Made by a program: the position numbers and the translations under genes. The notes below the pieces were generated by a model. It was not told where the DNA came from and did no database searches. It saw nothing but the letters and a program-made list of their open reading frames with translations. A DNA stretch of 64,000 nucleotides, taken from positions 1,116,001 to 1,180,000 of the forward strand of contig NC_029528.1 in the NCBI RefSeq assembly GCF_001577835.2. Direction: 5' to 3'. The first letter of the stretch is position 1, and every line of letters starts with the position of its first letter. Below, piece by piece: positions 1-18,700 of the stretch. The DNA is from Coturnix japonica (taxonomy: Eukaryota > Chordata > Aves > Galliformes > Phasianidae).

Positions 1-8796
<8,796 letters not shown>

Positions 8797-9852
8797 TGAA
8801 ACTAAGGATGGACAGTTAGTTACTAATCATCTCCATAGGCAGATTTATGCTAATACTTATGAAGCAGGGACTATTTTCAAGGGATAATGAGACAAGATAA
8901 TTTATTTTTTGAAAAAACCTTTTTTCTGCTTCTGCTGCAGTGGTCATTAAGTGGTACCATTGAAGGTTTTCATTATACAGTTCAAAACTCACTTTGAAAA
9001 CAAAGCCATTCCCTTATCTCTGTTTTGTTTGCGGGAGGTCAAACATTGCAGCTGAAGACTTTTCTCCCTCAGGAGGGAAGTTGTGAGTTTTTTGATTCCT
9101 GTCTTCCCTTCTGTTTGCTGTGCCTGATAACTAAAACCTACAAGTATGAAGCTAACTAAAGCTGGTTGGGATACAGTAAAACTGATTTGAAGGGCAAAAA
9201 AGAAACAACAGAAAAAACCCCAACTGGTTTTTCAGGAAAGAACCCCTATAACTGTGTTGGCAACAAGTTATTCCAGTATAAATACCAATTAAAAATTACA
9301 TAACTGAGTGGTGAGGTTGAGCTGATGTTATTTTACTGCTAAGTAAAGCGTTGTCTGACCAATACATTATAGACTTTAAGGTGACAATGTCTACAGTTCT
9401 TAAAGTCTTCATGCAGCTCACCTATACATTCTTTGAAGCNTGACCCCACCAGTATTCACCCCATTGCCAGGTGCTTGGAGAGATGTTGTGAGCTTTGTAA
9501 TAGTGTTCTGTTTAGAAACACATACACCCCCACTGCTGCTCCATCCTGTCCATGCCAGCAGAAGGAGAAGTTACCTTCATTCTTAAAATTCCAAAAACAG
9601 TGAGCAGAGCTGTAGAGCTGAATTGCTGGAAAAGTGGATCAGCTGAACATCAACCCCAAAGAGAGATTTGTTTCTATTTTTATTTTGGAGAACAAATAAT
9701 ACTGTATTTTCATTTCAGAGCAACTCTGAATGTTTTGTTTCACTCCAAGGTGCTCTGTTTTGTTTTCAGCTTATTTAATCCTTGCAAAAAAATTGTTTGA
9801 ATTCCATGCTGAGACAAGGAATCATTTTGAAATCCAGAATTCCAAATGCTTC

Positions 9853-9888
9853 ATTATTATTATTATTATTATTATTTAAAAAAAAAAG
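9853..9888. repeat. (ATT)n microsatellite with adjoining A run
   Basis: About eight tandem ATT units run from 9853 to 9877, followed directly by an A homopolymer up to about 9888. A T-to-A junction of this kind is typical of a simple repeat that grew from a poly(A)-like tract. No coding role is seen. Confidence 0.85.
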
Positions 9889-10337
9889 GCCTCGGCACTG
9901 TTTTACTCCCAGAGGAAACAATTCCCTGAATTTCTGTATCATTTCAGTCCTATAACCTCTGAAAAAAAGCCACTCAGCTCTCACTGGAACTCACTGGAAG
10001 AATTAACACCAGATGTGTCTATATCCCAGAGTAAGTTACTTTAGGGTTGCCATTAAGAAAACACCTTCTTTCCTGGAATTACTTTATCTCTGAGCGCACA
10101 ATATCCTCATATCCCAAAGGCTAAGCACTGTTTGTTAAAGGGGGCAAAGATAGGATGCAAAGTCTTTTCTTTCATAACCACCAAATGCATAGCTAGAGGA
10201 TTAAAAGGCAGAAACCAGTAAGCAGAGTTGGATCTAGAAGGGCGTGCTTGAATAAGATGAATACCAGAGCTAGAAGATAAACCACCATGGTGTTTGCACA
10301 CCCTACAGTTCATCCTTAGATTTGTCATGATTTTGTG

Positions 10338-10598
10338 TTGATGGGATGAATGGTGATAGCCTCAGTTGTGCCAGGGGAGGGTCAGGTTGGATGTCAGGAA
10401 CAACTTCTTCTCCAAAGAGTTGTCAACCACTGGCCCAGCTGCCCAGGGAAATGTAGAGTCACCATCCCTGGAGGGGTTCCAGAACAGTAGAGATGTGGCA
10501 CTAAGGGATGTGGTCAATGGGCATGATAGGGTGGTCCAGATGATACTGGAGGCCTTTTCTGACCTTAGTGATTCTGTGATTCTATGATCCTGTGATTT
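10338..10598 (+). repeat. CR1 LINE fragment, 3' end
   Basis: The phrases TCAGTTGTGCCAGGGGAGG, GTCAGGTTGGATGTCAGGAA, CATCCCTGGAGGGGTTCCA and the terminal GATTCTGTGATTCTATGATC are the 3'-untranslated part and microsatellite tail of avian CR1. The orientation is plus. About 260 bases survive and no reverse-transcriptase coding part is present, so this is a dead 5'-truncated insertion. Confidence 0.92.
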
Positions 10599-12114
10599 CT
10601 AAGAGGGACATCTGCAGCAGCTTCATTCCTATTTCCGAGGCAGTGGGAGCTGGGTCTTGTGATCCCTTGGGAAATCAGCCAAAGGCTTGTATTTTAACAC
10701 AGCCTAGCCCCTTTTAATATCAAGATTTACTTTTGCACTTGATACTTATTTGTGGTGCCCTCCGAGATTAAAAAAAACAACAACAAAAAACAACGTTTTC
10801 CACACAGGAGAACTCTGTCATGTCACTGGCACCTCCATGCTGAGCTCCTCGTGTCCTCAGCAAAGCCTCATGTGCTCCTCCATCACCCCTCTCCAGCCTC
10901 TGTTTAACACAAGCCATGACTCACCACCACCCCACATATGGAAGCCATCTGGGTCATGCTGCTGTGCTTCCCCAGTTCCCCCTCCCCACAGCACGGCAGC
11001 CCAGGGGGAGAAGTTCTGCTCCAGCCTTGGCAGTTCACATGTGCCCCGACCTCCCTGGTTCTACATTTGCAAGGCTGCACCAGCAGTTCTCACGCTCCTC
11101 CAGCACATGACTTTGTGTTAGCTGGGCTCAAGACTCTGCTCAGATCCTCTGAGGTCTGTTTTCTTCATAGTCATCTTCTGTAAGTCCCAGATTCTATAAT
11201 GGTGGCCTTATGGGCTTATGGACTTTTGGATATTTGGGTGAAGTGTTCAGTTATATGATCTCCTGTCTTCAGCTCTGGCCAACAGCAGGTCCTTCAGCAA
11301 GGATACAAAAAGAGGGCAAATATGTACTGCTGCTTCTCCAGAGCATTGTCCCTGCCACCAGTCCCCTCTGATGTGTGGTTTCTGAAGCCCAGGGAGCAAG
11401 TTTTCTGATCAGTAACACAACATTTCTCCCCCAGATTTTCCTTCTAGACACGAAAATTACTCATCACAGCAACATCTTCTGTCAAGGAGGTCCACATCTT
11501 GACAACACGCTATGCAAAAGACCACCTTCATTCTTGTCATCCTCTGAAGCACCAGCGGCATCGTTTTCATGGCCACCTCAGACCATCTTACCCTGTTGCC
11601 AGTAAGCTGTCAGGAGCTCCCAGTTTCCACATCCACCATCACATCCCCTGCAGTTCAGCAGAGACATCGGTGACTGCCTGAAGCAGCAAAAAGGAAGAAG
11701 AGAAATCTCATGGCCTTATTCGGGACATTGAGTTCTGTGATCCAAGGGTTCCTTCATGTCCACAAAGCTGTGAATCACCCCTGAAAGAGCCAAAGACAAC
11801 TGTGAGCATAATTTAGAGCTCCCTAGGGACCAGTCTGGAGGTTCTCTAGCTTCAGACCAACTTCAGTTGGACATGGAAGTAGGCACGGAGCCATCTTTGC
11901 CCAGCTTTGTGCCAAGCACAGCTCTGCTGGAACATTAGACCAGACCGTTCTCTGAAAAAAAAGCATCCCTTCTCTTTTTGCTCTCTGTTTTAATTACTGT
12001 TTTTTTTTCTCTCACATTTGTTATTCTGTCCTTAGATGGGGTGCAAAGTCAGTCACTCTGTAACAGGGTGAAAAAAATTCGAAGAGAGAATGTCCTCTTG
12101 AGACTCCAAAACCT

Positions 12115-12535
12115 ATAGAATCATATATTCTTGACCTTTAAAGACCATTCTGTTCCACTCCCCTGCAATGGACAAGGATACCCAAAGCTCCATTAGGTGT
12201 TCAGAGCCCCATCCAGCTTGATGTTGGGTGTCTTCAGAGGTGGGACATCCACCACCTCTCTGGGCAACCTGTGCCAGTGCCTCACCACCCTTATTGTAAA
12301 CAACTTTGTCCTAATATCCAATCTAAACCTCCGCTCTTCTTGTTTGAAACCATTTCCCCACGTCCCATCATAACATAGCCCAATAAAGAGTCTGTCCCCT
12401 TCCTTCTTCCATTATCAGAGCTCCCCAGAGCCTTTTATTCCCCAAGCTAAGCAGCCCCAGCTCTCTGAGCTCCTCATAAACAAGGTGTTCCACCCCTTGG
12501 ATCAGTTTTGTATCTCTCTTCTGGATGCAGAGGAG
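12115..12535 (-). repeat. CR1 LINE fragment, 3' end, inverted
   Basis: Reading along the plus strand, the landmarks are TATAGAATCATATATTCTTG at the tail, then GTTCCACTCCCCTGCAATGG, GAGCCCCATCCAGCTTGATG, CATCCACCACCTCTCTGGGC and CTCCTCATAAACAAGGTGTT. This is the reverse complement of CR1 3' sequence. It is the longest repeat copy in the window (about 420 bases), includes no intact coding domain, and is moderately diverged. Confidence 0.92.
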
Positions 12536-12657
12536 ATCTTGTCACTTGTTTCCCTGCCTTCTAGACAGATGCTAACCCAGCTCTAAGCATCTCCCATAGT
12601 GGAGAATTCCTCATGCAGATCCATTGAATGCTGCTGCTTTGGCTGAGCTCAAAAGTG

Positions 12658-12770
12658 GTGGGGTCCAAGAGCCATGGAGGTGTGACACTTGGGTACATGG
12701 TTAATGGACATGTTGGGATGGGTTAGCAGTCATCTTAGTGTTCTTTTACAACCTTAATGATTCTATGATG
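12658..12770 (+). repeat. CR1 LINE fragment, 3' tip
   Basis: The sequence contains CACTTGGGTACATGGTTAAT and GGACATGTTGGGATGGGTTA, and ends CCTTAATGATTCTATGATG. These match the last 110 or so bases of a CR1 subfamily in plus orientation. It sits about 120 bases from an inverted CR1 copy, giving a tail-out inverted pair. Confidence 0.88.
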
Positions 12771-14210
12771 TCCTTGACTCCACAGAGACATTAAGCTGGG
12801 TCTCTGTTCCACGTCTTTGCCCAGCCAGCTTTTGTAGGAACTTGAATCAGTATTAATGTCATGTAGACGTCTGCTCTGCTGATGTTGTGCTAATGACCTA
12901 CACTCCACTAGCTGTGCAGCCAGAGAAATAGCGTGTGACTGCTCCGAATGGTCTCAGCTGCCTGTTTTCTGTTTCTGATGAGACTACCGCACACTAGAAT
13001 TCATAATTTCTCTCACTTACAGTAGCTCTGGTGGAGGCATCTTCACCCTGGTGAACAAAGTGAAGCGATCCCTATCCCACATCAAGCACCTTCCAGCTGC
13101 TTTGTGCAATGTGGCTGAAACTGGTCTGCTCCATCTAACCAACTTTTGGAAGGTTTGAAAGTTGGGGGAGGAAGGGGGGACAAACACACACATTTAAGAT
13201 GCAGTGATGGAACAAACCAGGAACACTAAGGACATACCAGTGGGTGACCCCTCTTTGGAAGTGAATTGCCCTTCACAAGGAGATGCCCAGAGCAACTCTA
13301 AAGCCAAGAACAGACCTACAGTGAAGGCAGCATCTTGTACCCTTTGGTCTCTCTGTCATTGCTCTGGGGCATGGACTGTCTCTGTTCCTCTCAGCCACAA
13401 TCCTGTGTCACTCTGGGATGTCCTCCTGCTTGTGCAGAGCAAGGTAAATGCCCTGGGGTGAGTTACACTGTTGTAGAATGGCTCATTTCCTTCCCCAGTT
13501 TCTCATTTGCAAGCTCTGCAGGGAAATCTACATTTTCCACAACTAGAGTGAATGTTGGGTGAGTCGCTCTGTTCCAGAAATAAACTTAAACGCTTTCCTA
13601 ATTTCCTAACATAATATGTTTTTCCCTTTTATTTTAATAAAAATAACAATAATAAAACAAAGCACCCTTTCTCCATTTCTCTTCCTTACACAAACACATA
13701 ATCCTGGTGCCTTAATGTCTCATCAAGAAAATCCAGACTGGAGGCTGCAGCCAGGACTCTGTGCCACCTCGATATTTTGGACACATATTTGGACTCACAT
13801 ACACACATACGCACACATTTTGCCTTCCCTGCCTCAGCAGGACAAGACTTCAGATCTTTTCTTGCATCCACAGGCTTGAATGGATACACTGAGCCTCAGC
13901 AGGGAAAGGTCATTTCCACTCATTGACATTCACGCTGTCTCCCCATTTGTATGCTTCAAGTGATATTTATATTTAAAAAGCATCAGCCTGGCTAAGGAGA
14001 GACTTTCCATTTGTCAGGATTTCTGGGAAAAGGGAACTTTCACACCTGTAGGAATATGGATTTTTGACAGAAAAAAAAGAAAGAAATCCTGATGTATCTT
14101 CTCCTAATGGCCCTGCTCAGTTACTGGATTGAGGCTGCTGCCAGTCCTGTGGAACAGCTTCCCAGAAAAGAAAGGTTTTCTGGGCACACACCTGAAAAAG
14201 ATAAATGAGA

Positions 14211-14260
14211 GGGAAGGGAAGGGAAGGGAAGGGAAGGGAAGGGAAGGGAAGGGAAGGGAC
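14211..14260 (+). repeat. (GGGAA)n tandem array, about ten units
   Basis: Ten uninterrupted GGGAA-type units form a pure polypurine run on the plus strand, ending in GGGAC and a C run. Such tracts can adopt quadruplex or triplex structures and are hard to sequence through. Confidence 0.95.
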
Positions 14261-14344
14261 CCCCCCATCCCTCCCCGGCCACGCAAGCGACCCCCTTCTT
14301 CGTGACAGAGGCCGGGCCGGGCCTACTCACGCGCGGGCGACGAG

Positions 14345-14432
14345 GAGAAAGAGAAGAGAAGAGAAGGGAAGGCAAGGCAAGGGAAGGCAAGGCAAGGCAA
14401 GGCAAGGGAAGGAAGGAAGGGAAGGGAAGGCA
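14345..14432 (+). repeat. Degenerate purine-rich pentamer array (GGGAA/GGCAA/GAGAA)
   Basis: This second array has the same five-base rhythm as the one at 14211 but with interspersed GGCAA and GAGAA variants. A GC-rich spacer of about 80 bases lies between them. The shared period suggests one ancestral pentamer tract that was interrupted or diverged. Confidence 0.9.
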
Positions 14433-14567
14433 GAAGTCAAAGAAAAGTAGAAGAGAAGAAGTTGTGAAAAAGTACAGATAGATCGTAAAATGTCGCGGTA
14501 AAAATATACAAGTTAAAATAATAAAATAAAAGTAATAAAAAGATGGGGGTGGGTCAACGGCGGAAGC

Positions 14568-14594
14568 GGTCGGGTCGGGTCGGGTCGGGTCGGT
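14568..14594 (+). repeat. (CGGGT)n array
   Basis: At least four tandem CGGGT units run here, and related GTCGGG words continue to about 14620. The regular G-triplets on the plus strand make it a quadruplex candidate. It marks the start of the CpG-dense kilobase. Confidence 0.9.
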
Positions 14595-15687
14595 GTCGGG
14601 ATCGTGGTCGGTCGGGTCCTGCGGGGGCGGCTGGTCGTTCGTCGTACCCTTACCGCTTGACACAGCTGCAGTGAACGCGCGCTACGCCGACACGTCTACC
14701 CAGCGCACGGACGGGAAGCGCACGGACCGTAAGTGATCAACGACACCGTTAGCGGCCTCGAACCACTAGTCTACCGCTCTCGGCGCACGGACACGGGCGA
14801 ACACCACGCCAGCCGCTTTTGTCTCGGAGTCCACATGAGTCAATTCCTCGCTCCCTCCAGCCGACCACGTCTAACCCGCGGCCACGGAACTGTTGTAGAC
14901 CCGCCAGCGGTAACCGATCAGCTGTTCGAGACACCCAACGGTTGGATGGAGGCGAAGCAACTGGTGTGTGCTCTGGCGGCGGTGGTTCGACGGAGGCGGT
15001 GTGTGGAACGGTGACTTACGCGTTCGTTGGGGGGCGCGATATTTCCACATGGAGGGTCGCGGGGTGGTGGAAGTGGTGTGTCGGGGCGTCTGGGGTGATA
15101 CCCCGCGCGCACGAAGCGGAAGTGAGAGAGATGGACGTTCCCAAAATTGGAATATTGGATGGTTAGAGTCCCATGGAAGGGGGCATGTTAGCTGTATCGT
15201 AGAGGCTGAAGTCGAATGAATGCAGACCTTTTGTGGATGGGGACAAGATATCACCGGGGCGAAAGGGGGGCCTGTACACCAGCTGGCACTATTTAAAATT
15301 GTACATCTGCTTCCTACGAGCCTTGGAATAATGCGACCCTAGTATTCCGCATATCACCCTACATCCTCTCATTTTCACACGCGCCTGCAGCCGGCGTCAC
15401 GGGAACCCCCAGAAAGGCGTGAGACGGAGAAAGCAAACGCAGCGAGCGACGGCGATCTCTCTTACAGCGCCGGCCCCGCGTCCGCCGCCGCGCCTAATGG
15501 AAGGCGGCGCACTCCACGGTGAGGGGGGGCCGGACCCCGCACCGGCGGCGCGATAGGCCTCCCTCGCAGGCAAAGCCGTGGAGGCGGATTTGGGAGAACG
15601 AGACCCGAGACCAGGAGACCGTGAGGGGAGTAAGCGGGTAAGTGGAAAGGGGGTGCGAGGCAGAAGCGCCCAATAGAATCCACCTTG

Positions 15688-15787
15688 NNNNNNNNNNNNN
15701 NNNNNNNNNNNNNNNNNNNNNNNNNNNNNNNNNNNNNNNNNNNNNNNNNNNNNNNNNNNNNNNNNNNNNNNNNNNNNNNNNNNNNNN
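15688..15787. other. Assembly gap (100 N)
   Basis: Exactly one hundred undetermined bases are present, the conventional size for a gap of unknown length. CpG-dense sequence lies on the left and ordinary sequence on the right. The expected AFF4 body and the LEAP2-UQCRQ-GDF9 cluster could be hidden here. Any open frame drawn across the Ns is meaningless. Confidence 0.98.
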
Positions 15788-18700
15788 CTGCCTCTTGACT
15801 GCTGTGTTTGGTGCTGAGCTGGAGTCTGAGCACGCTAGGGCCGGGATGTGGGAGTGCTGCCGTGCTTCTGAGCCACCTCTGTGCTTTGGAGTTGAACTCT
15901 CCTGTTCAACTTTGAACAGTGAAGTCAGCTTTGGAGTTGAACTCGCTCGCTGCCTTGTCCTGACTTTGCTGGAGTTTGTTTCAGCTGATAATTTGCACTC
16001 TGGTTGTTTACTCGGTCTGGGTTTTTGGGGCAAAGTTAGCAGAACAAACCCTGTGTCCCTAACGATGATCTTAGGGGATCAAATGCTGTCTTCCCTATTT
16101 TCAGTAGTTCTGAGCTGTCACTGAGCAGCTGCGTTTCCCATGATTTGGAGAAAGGAACTAATTTTTGTTTTGCATGGATTTGCATTAGGGATGCACCTTT
16201 TGTTCTTCCCTCTGAAGATCCTCCCAAGTCTGGCCAATTAATAATCAACAAAAAATGCACTCGCTTTGATTTTCATACCTTAAATGTCTGAAGATTGTCC
16301 TTATCCTACTGGAATCTCCAGGAGCTCCCAGCCATGGCTGGGCTGACTCTGGGCTCATCCCAAGAGATAAATGACCCGGCTGCCTCCAACCCGTGCCTTC
16401 AGGTGCAGAGCCCGACTGTCACTGTGGGCTCCTGGTGGGCATTGGCCACACTGGAACTGGGGGTTCTGACACTGTGCCCCAGGACCTGGCAGAGCTGAGC
16501 AGGTGGGAATGGGGCTGGGAGGGGTGGGGTGAACACAAATGGAGTAGGAGTTCTGTGAATGTTCTTTAAACATAATTATAGACGTGTATAATTTCCATAC
16601 AGACAGCTGAAAGCAATGAGAAGGGGGGAAAAAAGAGCTAATCACAGTTAGTTCCTTTTTGTTTGTGATGTTTTCTTAACCTTAGTTATTAAAATGAAGC
16701 TTTAATTTCTTTGAAAGTTATCTGCAAAGGAAAGACTGTGCTAGAAATATGGTTGGTGCCAAGTCTCAAACACACTCCAGTTTCTATCACCTTCCTCTTC
16801 ATCATCAGCTCGCCATTACTGCAGGTGTATGGCAGACCTGGAGATCCACCTGAACTTAATGCTCCTCTGGAACTTAATTTTGTACATTTTCAAAAGTGAT
16901 CAAATGTGTTTAAATATTTCATGACCTGACAGGAACGTTTCCTGATAGTCTTTGCTGTCAGAAGGGTGATGATTCTGTGGGTGAGGATTCAGGCACTGAA
17001 TACTGGAGGGTGCTGAGGTGTCAGTGAATGGGCTGAGCTGGGGGTGAAGTTGGTCACAGCGCTCCTGGGGGTGTCCCGCTCTGGTAAGTTCAGGTTCCTC
17101 TGGCTGTACAGTGCACACCAAGCTGGAGTGGAGGGTGGGTAACGAGAAAATTATGCCCAAATACAGTCCTGTGTGTTGCCACAAATGATGCAGGATTTAC
17201 ATTTTTCGTTCTGTGCGTATGTATGAGCATAGGCTTTATGTTTGAGAATGAGATATTTGTGACTTTTTGATGTGCAGATGGTCACAGTGCCTGTACTCAT
17301 TGTCAGGGGTGTGCAGTGTTACGGCAGCGCTTGAGCTTTGAGGCTCTTCATGAGGCGAATGAAAAACAGGATAAACATAAAGTGAATGAATGTAAATAAT
17401 CAGAGTAAACAAGCAACTATAAGTCACTACAACTATTAACAACTACGGACTTGTCAATAATAGATGTGGTCACTTTCTTAGTTCCAAGTGCTGATCTCTT
17501 TGCTTCCAAGGGGAATTCCAGGGATGGCCTTGGGAGCTGTGGATGGTCAGTATGTAAAGCTCAATGTTATGTCTGTAGTGATGTAATGTGATGTCTGTTT
17601 GGAGACCTCTGATACTCTTTAGAGTTTGGTTGGTAGAATAATAGAACTTTTACTTCTGGAAATGTGCTCGAGCTGCCTTGCATGATGGCTGGGTTTTCTT
17701 CAGAAGCCATGTCCAAGGGCCATTGGTTCCACTCCTACTGGGTTCATGTACTCATCCATTCCAGTGCAGTAAATTAAAGCATAATAACAATAAATACATG
17801 TTATCAGACGTCATCCAGTGCTAAACGGTACTTAATACCCAAGAATCTTCATGTCGTGTCTCTCTATGCACCCTGGGCACTTTTTGCCCTAAAGAACAGC
17901 AAGCTGCCAGCTCACACGGCTGTTTGTTTACCTGTGAGGGTGGCGGAGCTGCCCCAGCCAACATTTGGAACTTAATCAGGTAATGCTCCTTTTCTTTATG
18001 TCATCTGCTACGCCTGCATTGCCTCCATAAGAAAATTAATTTCTAGCCTCCCCACAACAAAGACACCATTGTTTTTGAGTGTTGCAAGAGAAAGCAGCAT
18101 GCCTGCCCAAGTAGCGGACAATACCACCGGTCTAGTGACCATACTGACACCCCTGAGCCCCTCATTTCTTCATTTCTCTAATGCAGGGGAGGAGCGTGTC
18201 CTGATGGCAGAACAGGCAGCAGCTGGGGGGCTGTTCTATGGGGATCCTGTCCCAGAGGGACCCTGGTGTCCTTCTCTGTTTACTTCTCTCACATTCTGTG
18301 GTGCCTGTGAGAGAAACAAATGGGCCACGATTGCCTGGGAGCGATGGAGCAGCATCCTGCACTGCTCCCTCAGGTGCTTACGACCAAATAAGTCCCGATA
18401 ACTGGTCCCAGGAGTTTCTTTTAAACTGTAGTGACTAAGCTCTCCGTACGGATTAACCATCTCCGGCCACTCATAAGTAAATAAAAATACCCTGGTTAAG
18501 AAACAAGGAAAGCCACCCAGAAAAGTCTGTGAGCAGGCAATGCTTTTTGCTCTGACAGAATGTCCGGGCAATCGAGCTCGCCGATTCCATTGCTTCTCTT
18601 GCCAACACCCAGGATACAGGATATTGAGGTATTTGCACGGGATGAGCTGTGTTAAAAAGGGTACAACAAAAGGGTAAAACATATACAGATTATTCAATAG

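Larger units (their letters stand above)
14205..15687. other. Anomalous CpG-dense, repeat-rich block beside the assembly gap
   Basis: Base composition changes sharply here. A GGGAA array (14211-14260) is followed by an 80-base GC-rich spacer, a second purine array of GGGAA/GGCAA units (14345-14432), an A/T-rich stretch (about 14455-14545), a CGGGT array (14568-14594), then about 1 kb of sequence with almost no CpG depletion up to the Ns. Within it are a TATTTAAA box (15290-15297) and donor-like GTAAGT sites (14729 and 15638). No open frame in it resembles a known protein. It could be the CpG island of a gene lost in the gap (UQCRQ and GDF9 are expected nearby), a repeat-element leader, or poorly resolved or foreign sequence at a contig end. 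I cannot choose between these from sequence alone. Confidence 0.6.

Noticed and set aside
10750-11700. Overlapping plus-strand open frames up to 123 codons in C/A-rich DNA, considered as AFF4 exons.
   Set aside because: AFF4 exon 3 should be serine/lysine-rich with a TSKEDKLSSRIQ-like start; none of these frames contains it.
14121-14663. A 180-codon minus-strand open frame in the pentamer arrays.
   Set aside because: It is the translation of tandem repeats (Ser-Leu-Pro-Phe style periodicity) and has no domain.
15241-15687. Possible retroviral LTR and leader (TATTTAAA, later GTAAGT).
   Set aside because: I found no primer-binding site, terminal repeats or retroviral coding region, so the label is not supported.
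15462-16124. Open frames running across the N gap on both strands (160-179 codons).
   Set aside because: The middle residues are undetermined Ns, and the flanking parts match no known protein.
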